The notes beneath the pieces are model-generated. The model was not told the origin of the DNA. It saw only the letters and a list, made by a program, of their open reading frames with translations, and did no database searches. Both the position numbers and the translations under genes were made by a program. A stretch of DNA of 64,000 nucleotides from Halomonas gemina (GTDB lineage Bacteria > Pseudomonadota > Gammaproteobacteria > Pseudomonadales > Halomonadaceae), in assembly GCF_023554995.1 (NCBI RefSeq), contig NZ_JAMJPK010000001.1:744001-808000 (forward strand), read 5' to 3'. Shown piece by piece: positions 30,512 to 38,956 of the stretch. Within the stretch, counting starts at the first letter, position 1. The number at the start of each line of letters is the position of its first letter.

Positions 30512-30639
30512 GACGGGGTACCTCGCATGCCAGATGGAGCATCAATACAGGTTACATCATTGCTGCATTAATGCATCACTGCAACATAGCCACTGGGACT
30601 CGAGGCGTCCATGCCCCTCGACCCTGCTGCCCCTCGCCG

Positions 30640-31862
30640 TCAGAGCCTGAGGTCGACGCTTTCCTTGGGCAGCACGTACTTCAGGTCGTAGAGCACGTGC
30701 TCGGGCTTGCCCCAGGCGCGCATGCCTTCCACGCCCAGTTCGCGGAACTCGCGGTGGGCCACGGCGAGGATGATGGCGTCGTAGGCGCCGGCGTCGGGCT
30801 GCTCCACCGGGCGAATGCCGTACTCGTGCTCGGCCTCGTCCTTGTTGACCTGCGGGTCGAAGACATCCACCGCCACGCTGTAGTCGGCCAGTTCCTTGAG
30901 GATGTCCACCACCCGGGTGTTGCGCAGGTCCGGGCAGTTCTCCTTGAAGGTCAGGCCCATCACCAGCACCCGCGCGCCCTGCACATGGATGCGGCGCTTG
31001 ATCATCTGCTTGACCAGCTGACTGGCCACATAGGCCCCCATGCCATCGTTGATGCGCCGCCCGGCGAGGATCATCTCCGGGTGGTAGCCCACCTGCTCGG
31101 CCTTGTGGGTCAGGTAGTAGGGGTCCACGCCGATGCAGTGCCCGCCCACCAGGCCGGGGCGAAACGGCAGGAAGTTCCACTTGGTGCCGGCGGCCTCCAG
31201 CACCTCCTCGGTGTCGATCCCCAGGCGGTTGAAGATCACCGCCAACTCGTTGATCAGGGCGATGTTGATATCGCGCTGGGTGTTCTCGATCACCTTGGCC
31301 GCCTCGGCCACGGCGATGGAGCTGGCCTTGTGGGTGCCGGCGGTGATCACCCGGCGATAGAGGGCATCGACGAACTCGGCCACCTCCGGCGTGGAACCGG
31401 CGGTCACCTTCTTGATGCTGGTGACGCGGTGCTCCTTGTCGCCCGGGTTGATGCGCTCCGGGCTGTAGCCGGCGAAGAAGTCGCGGTTGTAGGTCAGCCC
31501 TGATACCCGCTCGATCACCGGGATGCAGTCCTCCTCGGTGGCGCCGGGGTAGACGGTGGACTCATAGATCACCACATCGCCCTGGCCCACCACCTGGCCC
31601 AGGCTCTCGCTCGCCTTGATCAGCGGCGTGAGATCCGGCCGCCGGCTCTCGTCGATGGGCGTGGGCACCGTCACGATATAGACATTGCACTCGCGCAGCG
31701 CCGAAAGCTCGCTCTCGAAGCTGAGCCCGGTGGCCTCGGCCAGCAGCTCCGGCTCCACCTCCAGGGTATGGTCGATGCCGTCTCGCAGGTCATTGATGCG
31801 CTTCGCGTTGATATCGAACCCCACGGTGGGCAGCACCTTGCCGAACTCCACCGCCAGCGGCA
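30640..31862 (-). pseudogene. 5'-truncated second copy of the UDP-HexNAc dehydrogenase gene
   Basis: Almost identical, base for base, to the intact gene at 33025-34302 from the residue-22 [19 protein letters not shown] block to the stop, including the catalytic Cys in [11 protein letters not shown]. Homology ends at about 31862. The first 20 or so codons, including the NAD-binding GLGYVGLP, are missing, replaced by unrelated sequence that by chance keeps the frame open to 31908. Without the Rossmann start it should not bind NAD, so I call it a pseudogene. The near identity means the duplication is recent or maintained by gene conversion. Confidence 0.85.
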
Positions 31863-31981
31863 GCCACCGGCACCTCCACCAACGCCAGGCCATGGCCTTA
31901 GAGAGCACGCTACAGAATTATACTTAGCATCCGACCCTTGATGAGATCAGTGCTACCCTGCCATCACGTGCCACTCGCAAC

Positions 31982-32746
31982 ATGACCATCAGCCACATGA
32001 CCAACGTCACTGCTCATCAAGCTGAAGAGCACCCTATCACCACGCGGGCCATTGCGTTTGCCAGGAAGCAAAAGAAGCGGATTGCCAAACGCGTTGCCGA
32101 CAAGCACCTTTATCCCCCCGAGAAATATCCAGTATCGGTGTTCATGGCGGGCTCACCCGGTGCCGGCAAGACAGAGGCCTCAAAGGAACTCATCGCCGTC
32201 CTCAGTGAAAATGGCCAAGACATCCTGCGCATCGACCCTGATGAGCTTAGAGATGAGTTCGAGGATTACCATGGCGGCAATGCCTGGCTGTTTCAGCCGG
32301 CCGTCTCTATTCTGGTAGAAAAGCTCCTGGACGTGGCCCTGAAGCAGCATCAGAGCTTTCTTCTGGATGGCACCTTCACCAACCTTGCCAAGGCCCGGGA
32401 GAACGTAGCTCGCTCGCTTGGCAAATCCAGGGTCGTGCAGATTCTTTATGTCTACCAGGATCCCTTACTTGCTTGGGAGTTCGTAGAAGCCCGCGAAGCC
32501 TTGGAGGGTCGAAGAATTCCAATAGAAAGCTTTTCAGAACAGTACTTTGCAGCCAGAGATGTGGCCAACCGTATCAAGCAGGAGTTCGGCGAATTGGTGA
32601 TGGTCGACCTGCTGATCAAGAACCACGACGGCTCACATCGCGAGTACGTGCAGAACGTGGAACGAATTGACACCCACATTGCCGAAGCATACTCTCGCGA
32701 GTCCCTTCTGCAAAAGCTCGCCGAGAAGACGAGGAAGCGGACATGA
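31982..32746 (+). CDS. Zeta-toxin-family kinase
   Basis: 254 residues with a P-loop GSPGAGKTEASK near residues 58-69, then the family Asp in RIDPDELRDEF and FLLDGTFTN. Zeta/PezT enzymes phosphorylate UDP-GlcNAc and block wall synthesis. The fold is shared with harmless kinases, so toxicity is inference. The location inside a locus that consumes UDP-GlcNAc is notable. It is on the plus strand between two dehydrogenase copies. The following 52-residue gene overlaps its stop. Confidence 0.82.
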   Translation: MTISHMTNVTAHQAEEHPITTRAIAFARKQKKRIAKRVADKHLYPPEKYPVSVFMAGSPGAGKTEASKELIAVLSENGQDILRIDPDELRDEFEDYHGGNAWLFQPAVSILVEKLLDVALKQHQSFLLDGTFTNLAKARENVARSLGKSRVVQILYVYQDPLLAWEFVEAREALEGRRIPIESFSEQYFAARDVANRIKQEFGELVMVDLLIKNHDGSHREYVQNVERIDTHIAEAYSRESLLQKLAEKTRKRT

Positions 32747-32901
32747 TGACCAAAGATGAAAAGACCGGCGGCAGCCCCCTATCAGCATTCATCCGCAACG
32801 CCAGCCCCGAACGCAAGCGTGATGTTTATCGCCAGGTGATCGAGCGCGCCAACCAGCGCCAACAGGCAGTGCTGGAAAAGGCAGTCCACAAGCCCTCCTG
32901 A
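32743..32901 (+). CDS. 52-residue partner of the zeta-type kinase, candidate antitoxin
   Basis: ATG 32743 overlaps the kinase stop (ATGATG), and TGA ends at 32901. The product is small and charged, with a helical stretch SAFIRNASPERKRDVYRQVI then ERANQRQQAVLEKA. A ribosome site GGAAG lies a few bases upstream. Classical epsilon and PezA antitoxins are upstream of the toxin and larger, so this would be a different type. It may instead be an accessory protein. A strong terminator follows. Confidence 0.65.
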   Translation: MMTKDEKTGGSPLSAFIRNASPERKRDVYRQVIERANQRQQAVLEKAVHKPS

Positions 32902-32922
32902 CGACCCGCCTACGCCGTCAAG

Positions 32923-32947
32923 AACCCGCCCAAATGGCGGGTTTTTC
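32923..32947 (+). terminator. Intrinsic terminator after the zeta module
   Basis: AACCCGCC and GGCGGGTT form an 8-bp stem with a CAAAT loop, followed by TTTC. This is a clean intrinsic terminator 22 bp after the 52-residue gene. Confidence 0.85.
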
Positions 32948-32965
32948 ATTTCCATCGCCTTAAAT

Positions 32966-33016
32966 GCCCTTAAGGGTCCGACCCCTAAGCGGATTGAGGG
33001 GTCTGACCCCAAAGGG
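32966..33016. repeat. GGGGTCTGACCCC-type palindromes
   Basis: CTTAAGGGTCCGACCCCTAAG and TTGAGGGGTCTGACCCCAAA, the same family as 11019 and 17557, lie directly 3' of the intact dehydrogenase gene. The repeat marks the boundary between the zeta module and that gene. Confidence 0.8.
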
Positions 33017-33024
33017 GGGTTCGG

Positions 33025-34302
33025 CTAGAGCCTGAGGTCAACACTTTCCTTGGGCAGCACGTACTTCAGGTCGTAGAGCACGTGCTCGGGCTTGCCCCAG
33101 GCGCGCATGCCCGCGACGCCCAGTTCGCGGAACTCGCGGTGGGCCACGGCGAGGATGATGGCGTCGTAGGCGCCGGCGTCGGGCTGCTCCACCGGGCGAA
33201 TGCCGTACTCGTGCTCGGCCTCGTCCTTGTTGACCTGCGGGTCGAAGACGTCGACCGCCACGCTGTAGTCGGCCAGTTCCTTGAGGATATCTACCACCCG
33301 GGTATTGCGCAGGTCCGGGCAGTTCTCCTTGAAGGTCAGGCCCATCACCAGCACCCGCGCGCCCTGCACATGGATGCGGCGCTTGATCATCTGCTTGACC
33401 AGCTGACTGGCCACATAGGCCCCCATGCCATCGTTGATGCGCCGCCCGGCGAGGATCATCTCCGGGTGGTAGCCCACCTGCTCGGCCTTGTGGGTCAGGT
33501 AGTAGGGGTCCACGCCGATGCAGTGCCCGCCCACCAGGCCGGGGCGAAACGGCAGGAAGTTCCACTTGGTGCCGGCGGCCTCCAGCACCTCCTCGGTGTC
33601 GATCCCCAGGCGGTTGAAGATCACCGCCAACTCGTTGATCAGGGCGATGTTGATATCACGCTGGGTGTTCTCGATCACCTTGGCCGCCTCGGCCACGGCG
33701 ATGGAGCTGGCCTTGTGGGTGCCGGCGGTGATCACCCGGCGATAGAGGGCATCGACGAACTCGGCCACCTCCGGCGTGGAGCCCGAGGTCACCTTCTTGA
33801 TGCTGGTGACACGGTGCTCCTTGTCGCCCGGGTTGATGCGCTCCGGGCTATAGCCGGCGAAGAAATCGCGGTTGTAGGTCAGCCCTGATACCCGCTCGAT
33901 CACCGGGATGCAGTCCTCCTCGGTGGCGCCGGGGTAGACGGTGGACTCATAGATCACCACATCGCCCTGGCCCACCACCTGGCCCAGGCTCTCGCTGGCA
34001 CGCAGCAATGGCGTTAGATCCGGCCGCCGGCTCTCGTCGATGGGCGTAGGCACCGTCACGATATAGACATTGCACTCGCGTAACGCCTCGAGATCGCTCT
34101 CGAAGCTGAGCCCGGTGGCCTCGGCCAGCAGCGCCGGCTCCACCTCCAGGGTATGGTCGATGCCGTCTCGCAGGTCATTGATGCGCTGCGCGTTGATATC
34201 GAACCCCACGGTGGGCAACACCTTGCCGAACTCCACCGCCAGCGGCAGCCCCACATAGCCCAGGCCGATCACGCCCAGTCGAATGTTGTCCATGCTCAGC
34301 AT
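33025..34302 (-). CDS. UDP-N-acetyl-hexosamine 6-dehydrogenase (TviB/WbpO type)
   Basis: 425 residues, full length, from ATG 34302 with AAGGA eight bases upstream. The Rossmann motif GLGYVGLP is at residues 13-20, the catalytic Cys in [11 protein letters not shown], and the C-terminal UDP-binding domain is complete. It oxidises UDP-GlcNAc or UDP-GalNAc to the uronic acid for the surface polymer. It is the intact member of a four-copy family of gene ends (28774, 29712, 30640). Choice between TviB and WbpO substrates cannot be made by eye. Confidence 0.93.
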   Translation of the reverse strand: MLSMDNIRLGVIGLGYVGLPLAVEFGKVLPTVGFDINAQRINDLRDGIDHTLEVEPALLAEATGLSFESDLEALRECNVYIVTVPTPIDESRRPDLTPLLRASESLGQVVGQGDVVIYESTVYPGATEEDCIPVIERVSGLTYNRDFFAGYSPERINPGDKEHRVTSIKKVTSGSTPEVAEFVDALYRRVITAGTHKASSIAVAEAAKVIENTQRDINIALINELAVIFNRLGIDTEEVLEAAGTKWNFLPFRPGLVGGHCIGVDPYYLTHKAEQVGYHPEMILAGRRINDGMGAYVASQLVKQMIKRRIHVQGARVLVMGLTFKENCPDLRNTRVVDILKELADYSVAVDVFDPQVNKDEAEHEYGIRPVEQPDAGAYDAIILAVAHREFRELGVAGMRAWGKPEHVLYDLKYVLPKESVDLRL

Positions 34303-34404
34303 CTGCTTGTTCCTTGCGCTATCGTCGTTGCACTGAAATGAAAACGGGGCCGGATGTTACGCCATGTAACATTAAGCCGCCCCCGGTTTAACGAAAAGAT
34401 GAAT

Positions 34405-36873
34405 TCACTCACCCCGGGGGTAACGGGCGCTCCCGTGCACCCTGGGCGCACGGCGATACCGCCGGCGCAGCCCATGGCGGTTCACCACCCCGCGCTGGCG
34501 CAGCCAATCGCGCTGGAACACCGCCGCACAGCAGGCGGCCATCAGCAGCACCATCATGGCCAGGGAACCGGCCTCACGAATCGGCACCGCCAGGGCGAAC
34601 ATCACCACCACGCTCACCCCGCTACTCAGCAGCCCCAGCACCCAGGCCGCTGGCCAGATCCGCTCCACGGCCATCAACAGCACAGCCCGCAGGCAGATCA
34701 CCGCCACTGCCGCGAACCCCAGCAGGCCCACCAGCCCGAACCCCACCGCGATGCCGGCATACAGGGAATGAAAGCCCTGGTAACCCGCCAGCCAGCCAGA
34801 GTAGACCGTAGGCGCCATGCTGCCGGAGCCCAGCAGCGGACGCGCCAGCCAGGCCTCGCGGGCGTGCCCCCAGAGCATCAACCGCTCGACCGTGCCGGCA
34901 TGCACGGCGTAGGCCGCCTCCAGCTCACCGCGCAGGTAGAGGCTGCCCGCCTCGAGGGGCCGGGTGATGCCCTCGAGCACCGGCGGCGAGCCATCGCTCA
35001 GCCCGTACCAGGTCACCAGGCTGATGCCACCCAGCGCCCCCAGCGCGGCAATGCCCCACAGGCCCAGGCGCTCCCCCTGCGGGCGACCCAGCAGCGGCGT
35101 GGCCAGAGCGAAGCACCCCAGCCCTGCCAGGGCACCGATCCAGCCCGAGCCATAGTGGGTGGCCACCAGCACCATCATCACCAGGGTCGCGAGCAGCATG
35201 GCCACCCCCACCTGATAGGCCGGCCGCCAGCCGGTGCCCAGGCGTTGCAGCCCGGAGAACAGCATGGCCACCAGCATCAGCAACCCCACCGAGGCCAGAA
35301 AGCCGGTCTGCGCCGGGTGCCCCCATACCCAGGGGTTGGCCAGCATGCCCTGCTCCAGCCGTGACCAGTCGACCCGGGCAATGAAGGCGGCGGCCCCGCC
35401 CAGCAGCAACACGCCGAACAACCCGGGCCAGTGCAGGCGGCTCTGGGCCAGCCACCAGCCCAGCGGCACGCTGATGATACCGGCGAGCAGCACCAACGGC
35501 CGCCAGTCCGGCGACACGCTGCCCCCCAGCTCCGCCCCCAGGCTGCGCGCCACCAGGAACAGGGTCAGCCCGGCAGACACCCAGAACAGCGGCAGGTGCG
35601 ACACATCCCGCCAGAAGAGCCGACAACTGAGCAGCGTGGCCACCAGCACCAGCCCCGCGCCGAGGGCCGCCCCCCAGGCGGAGAGGGCCAGGCTGAAGAT
35701 GCCCAGATAGAGCCCCGCCAGGGCCAGGTAGCGCCGCCAGCCCGCCACCAGGGGGCGCGTGCGCAACATCACTTCGAGCAGCGGCTCGCCGCGACTGAAG
35801 CGGGCGATCGTCATCGAGTTCGCATACAGCCGCCGCAGGGCCTTGCTGGTGCGCCAGGCATGGCGAATGAACACATAGTGCAGCATGGCCACGCCGATCA
35901 GCCCCAGCAGCAGCAGCACATCCGGCACGCCCACCAGCGAGCCCAGCACCCCCACGGCCCCCAGGGCGAACACGATGGCCACCAGCGCAAGGGTGGTGCC
36001 CTCATGACTGAACCCCGCGCGCAGGAAGAGATGGTGGAGGTGCTCGCGGTCGGCGGCGAAGGGGCTCTGGCCCTTGCGTACCCGGCGGATCGCCAGGCTC
36101 AGGGTATCCGTTACCGGCAGCACCAGCACCCAGCCGTAGGCCACCGGGGCGAGCACCGCTTGCTCATGCTGGGAGAGGGCCACCACGAACCAGGCGATGG
36201 CCAGCCCCAGTGCCATGCTGCCGGCATCGCCCATGAAGACGTTGGCCTTGCGCCGCCAGGGGTGGCGCAGGTTGAACACCAGAAACCCCGCCACCGCAAA
36301 GGCCAGCGAGGCGATCACCGCCAGCAGGCCAAGCTGCCCCTGAAGGCCGGCCACCACGCCCAGCCAGGCCAGCATGGCCACCACCACGCCGCCGGCCAGG
36401 CCATCGATGCCATCCATCATATTCACGGCATTGATCAGCCCGGCCACCGCGATCACCGTCAGCGGCGCGGCGATCGCGCCCAGCTGCACCAGGCCCACCC
36501 CGGGAAAGTCCCCCAGGGTCACCACCACCTGCCGCCCCCACAGCACCATCAGCAGCGCCGCCGCAAGCTGCACCCCCAGCTTGAGGAGGCTGCGCATGTC
36601 TCGGGCATCGTCATAGACGCCACACGCGACCAGCAACGCCATGCCCGCATACAGCGGCAGCAGCTCCAGCAGCGAGGCCGCCACCAGCGGCTGCACCACC
36701 ACAAAGCCGATGAAGACCCCGAGCCCGCCGGTCAGCGGGATTATCCCCTGATGCTGCTTGCGCCCCCCGGGCCGGTCGGCCAAGCCCATGGCCAGCGCCG
36801 GCCGCCGCAAGGCACGAATGGCCACCGCCGAGAGCAGCATGGCCAGGGCAGGAAACAACAATGTGACAGGCAT
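34405..36873 (-). CDS. Fusion of WecA-type phosphoglycosyltransferase and O-antigen-ligase-like domain
   Basis: 822 residues, roughly twice a WecA. The N-terminal half (about 1-330) is a polytopic MraY/WecA transferase: DDARD near residue 89, NMMDGIDGLAGG near 150, FMGDAGSM near 215 and HLHH near 276. It would load a HexNAc-1-phosphate onto undecaprenyl phosphate. After a short cytosolic linker (about 335-375) the C-terminal half is a second polytopic unit with a Wzy/WaaL-like loop (ERLMLWGHAREAWLARPLLGSG). No frameshift or internal start separates them. It is the only WecA-type gene in the locus. Confidence 0.88.
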   Translation of the reverse strand: MPVTLLFPALAMLLSAVAIRALRRPALAMGLADRPGGRKQHQGIIPLTGGLGVFIGFVVVQPLVAASLLELLPLYAGMALLVACGVYDDARDMRSLLKLGVQLAAALLMVLWGRQVVVTLGDFPGVGLVQLGAIAAPLTVIAVAGLINAVNMMDGIDGLAGGVVVAMLAWLGVVAGLQGQLGLLAVIASLAFAVAGFLVFNLRHPWRRKANVFMGDAGSMALGLAIAWFVVALSQHEQAVLAPVAYGWVLVLPVTDTLSLAIRRVRKGQSPFAADREHLHHLFLRAGFSHEGTTLALVAIVFALGAVGVLGSLVGVPDVLLLLGLIGVAMLHYVFIRHAWRTSKALRRLYANSMTIARFSRGEPLLEVMLRTRPLVAGWRRYLALAGLYLGIFSLALSAWGAALGAGLVLVATLLSCRLFWRDVSHLPLFWVSAGLTLFLVARSLGAELGGSVSPDWRPLVLLAGIISVPLGWWLAQSRLHWPGLFGVLLLGGAAAFIARVDWSRLEQGMLANPWVWGHPAQTGFLASVGLLMLVAMLFSGLQRLGTGWRPAYQVGVAMLLATLVMMVLVATHYGSGWIGALAGLGCFALATPLLGRPQGERLGLWGIAALGALGGISLVTWYGLSDGSPPVLEGITRPLEAGSLYLRGELEAAYAVHAGTVERLMLWGHAREAWLARPLLGSGSMAPTVYSGWLAGYQGFHSLYAGIAVGFGLVGLLGFAAVAVICLRAVLLMAVERIWPAAWVLGLLSSGVSVVVMFALAVPIREAGSLAMMVLLMAACCAAVFQRDWLRQRGVVNRHGLRRRYRRAPRVHGSARYPRGE

Positions 36874-36907
36874 AACACGATACCTTCATCCATGAAGCTG
36901 TTGGAAT

Positions 36908-37690
36908 TCATTCGCTTGCAGAAACACGGCCACGCCCTTCAAACCTCATGGCCCATTGGCCCATGGCCTCATATAGGGCCCGCTCGGTCTTGCGAAGGTG
37001 GCTGGCAGAGGGCACCCAATCGGACACACTATCCGCCGGCTCTCCCTTGGCGAGGTAATGGGTGGGTGCCGCCAGCGGCGCAAGGCCTACCGCGCGAAAA
37101 TGCGCCATGGCCCGCGGCATGTGCGAGGCGGAGGTCACCAGCACCACCCGGGCGCCCTCCCCCAGTGCCTCACGCACCGCGCGGGCCTCCAGGCCGGTAT
37201 CCGTCGGGGTATCCAGCACCCTCAGCCGCGGGCTCGGCACGCCAAGCGCCCGGGCGGCCCGGGCATAGCCCTGGGCCACGGGCGCCCGGCTAGGATCACG
37301 GCTGGCCCCCGTTACCACCAAGGGCAGCGCGGGCCGCTGACGCCACAGCCGCACCCCCTCCATCAGCCGGATGGCGGAACTCTCGCCGAGCTTGCCGGTG
37401 ATCGAGCGGGGCGCATCCGGCTGCCAGCCGCCGCCCAGCACCACCACCGCCTGGATATCGGCAGCCAGCGTCGGCATCGGCGCATACTCGGCCTCCAGCG
37501 GCGCCAGCAGGCGCTCCGCCACCGGCCCCCAGCTGGCAAGAAACAACAGCCCCAGGCCACCGGCCGCCGCCGCCATGCCCGTGCGCCGCCACCCCCACAG
37601 GCCCAGCAGCAGGCCCACCACCAGCAGCCCCAGCACCACCGGCAGCGGCATCACCAGCTGGGCCGCCAGCGTCTTCAAGAGGTCATACAT
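36908..37690 (-). CDS. YdcF/ElyC family membrane protein (DUF218)
   Basis: 260 residues. Two N-terminal hydrophobic spans (about 12-32 and 38-55) are followed by a DUF218 domain with VVVLGGGW, VVTGASRD and LVTSASHMPRAM. Family members such as ElyC and SanA affect envelope polymer assembly and undecaprenyl-phosphate use, which fits the locus. It lies 34 bp upstream of the WecA fusion gene. Confidence 0.87.
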   Translation of the reverse strand: MYDLLKTLAAQLVMPLPVVLGLLVVGLLLGLWGWRRTGMAAAAGGLGLLFLASWGPVAERLLAPLEAEYAPMPTLAADIQAVVVLGGGWQPDAPRSITGKLGESSAIRLMEGVRLWRQRPALPLVVTGASRDPSRAPVAQGYARAARALGVPSPRLRVLDTPTDTGLEARAVREALGEGARVVLVTSASHMPRAMAHFRAVGLAPLAAPTHYLAKGEPADSVSDWVPSASHLRKTERALYEAMGQWAMRFEGRGRVSASE

Positions 37691-37710
37691 GTTCGGGTTT
37701 CCGGGTCAGG

Positions 37711-37796
37711 GGTGAAGGGTGAGGCGTAAGGCGTAAGGCGTAAGGGGTGAGGCGTGAGGCGTGAGGCGTGAGGCGTGAGGCGTGAGGCGTGAGGCG
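37711..37796. repeat. 7-bp tandem array GAGGCGT (about 12 copies)
   Basis: Units of GAGGCGT, with TAAGGCG and GGGGTGA variants at one end, fill the gap between the YdcF start and the GT4 stop codon, reaching the stop itself. Related GAGG(T/C)G words occur at 38936-38955, 40079-40110 and inside asnB near 42925-42960. Confidence 0.9.
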
Positions 37797-38924
37797 TCAC
37801 CGAGCCTGAAGGCAGGCCAGCGCCGCCTCCACCACGATCCGCTCATCGAACTCGTCCTCGATGCGCTGGCGCGCCGCCGTGCCGGCCTGCTGCAGCTGTT
37901 CGCTGGGCATCTCGATACACGCCCGCATGCGCTCGGCCAGCGAATCGGCGCTCTTCACCTCACACAGCCAGCCGGTCTTGCCCGGCTCAACGGCATGCCG
38001 ACAGCCCGGCACATCGGAGACGATGGCCGGGCGGCCCATGGCCGCGGCTTCCAGCACCGTGCGCGGCATACCCTCGCGGTAGGAGGGCAGCACCAGTACC
38101 TGGGCCTGCTCGATAAAGGGCCGCACGTCGCCCTGCTCGCCCAGGTAGTCGATCACCCCGGCCGCCTGCCACTCGCGCACCTCGTCTTCGGTGATGGCGG
38201 TGCGGTTGCTCGCGCTATGCGGCCCGATCAACATGAAGCGCGTCTCGGGGTGGTGGGCCCTCACCTGCTCGGCGGCCTGCACGTATTCGCGCACGCCCTT
38301 GTCGCCCAGCAGGCGGGCGATCATCACGAAGGTGAAGGGGCCACCTTCCGTCCCAACCCCAGGCAGCGGCGAGAAGGCGAAGCGGGTGGTATCCATGCCG
38401 GAGCCCGGCAGCACCGTGGTGGGCGTGTTCTTGAGCAGGCCGTGGGACTGGAAGAGATCGTGGTCTTCCTGGTTCTGGAAGAACACCCGCCGCGCCCCGC
38501 GATTAACGAAGCCGTAGAGCGCGCGCACCCGGCGAAACAGCCAGTTGTCATGGAGGAAGGCCGTGCCCAGGCCGGAAACATTGTTGGCATAGGGGATGCC
38601 CAGCGCCCGGCAGGCCAGGCCCGAGTAGATATTGGCCTTGACCGTGAAGTTGAACACGAAGGCTGGCTTCAGGCGGCGCAGCGTACCGGCCAGCGCCAAC
38701 AGGCTCTTGCCCTCGCCCACCAGGCGGGTGCTCTTGCCCTCCATGGGCAGCGCCATATGCTCGATGCCCAGCTCCTCCACCAGCCGCGCGGCGTAGTCAT
38801 CCTGCGGCGCCAGGCCGATCACCCGGTAGCCCGCATCAAACAGCGCCAGGATGGTGCCGCGGCGGAAGTTATAGAGATACCAGGAGGTGTTGGAGACCAA
38901 CACCACAACGTCCTTGTCTTGCAT
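37797..38924 (-). CDS. GT4 glycosyltransferase, PglA-like
   Basis: 375 residues with the GT4 two-domain layout: VSNTSWYLYNFRRG at the N-terminus, FVMIARLLGDKGVREY in the hinge and LPSYREGMPRTVLEAAAMG (E-x7-E type) in the donor domain. It resembles PglA/CapM-type enzymes that add GalNAc or a related sugar to an undecaprenyl-linked HexNAc. It would therefore act just after the WecA-type step. The donor is inferred. Confidence 0.85.
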   Translation of the reverse strand: MQDKDVVVLVSNTSWYLYNFRRGTILALFDAGYRVIGLAPQDDYAARLVEELGIEHMALPMEGKSTRLVGEGKSLLALAGTLRRLKPAFVFNFTVKANIYSGLACRALGIPYANNVSGLGTAFLHDNWLFRRVRALYGFVNRGARRVFFQNQEDHDLFQSHGLLKNTPTTVLPGSGMDTTRFAFSPLPGVGTEGGPFTFVMIARLLGDKGVREYVQAAEQVRAHHPETRFMLIGPHSASNRTAITEDEVREWQAAGVIDYLGEQGDVRPFIEQAQVLVLPSYREGMPRTVLEAAAMGRPAIVSDVPGCRHAVEPGKTGWLCEVKSADSLAERMRACIEMPSEQLQQAGTAARQRIEDEFDERIVVEAALACLQAR

Positions 38925-38956
38925 CGGTGTTCCTGTGAGGTGTGAGATGTGAGGCT

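Noticed and set aside
35431..37293. Plus-strand 620-codon frame opposite the WecA fusion
   Set aside because: Gln/His/Pro-rich antisense product; the minus-strand gene has clear transferase motifs.
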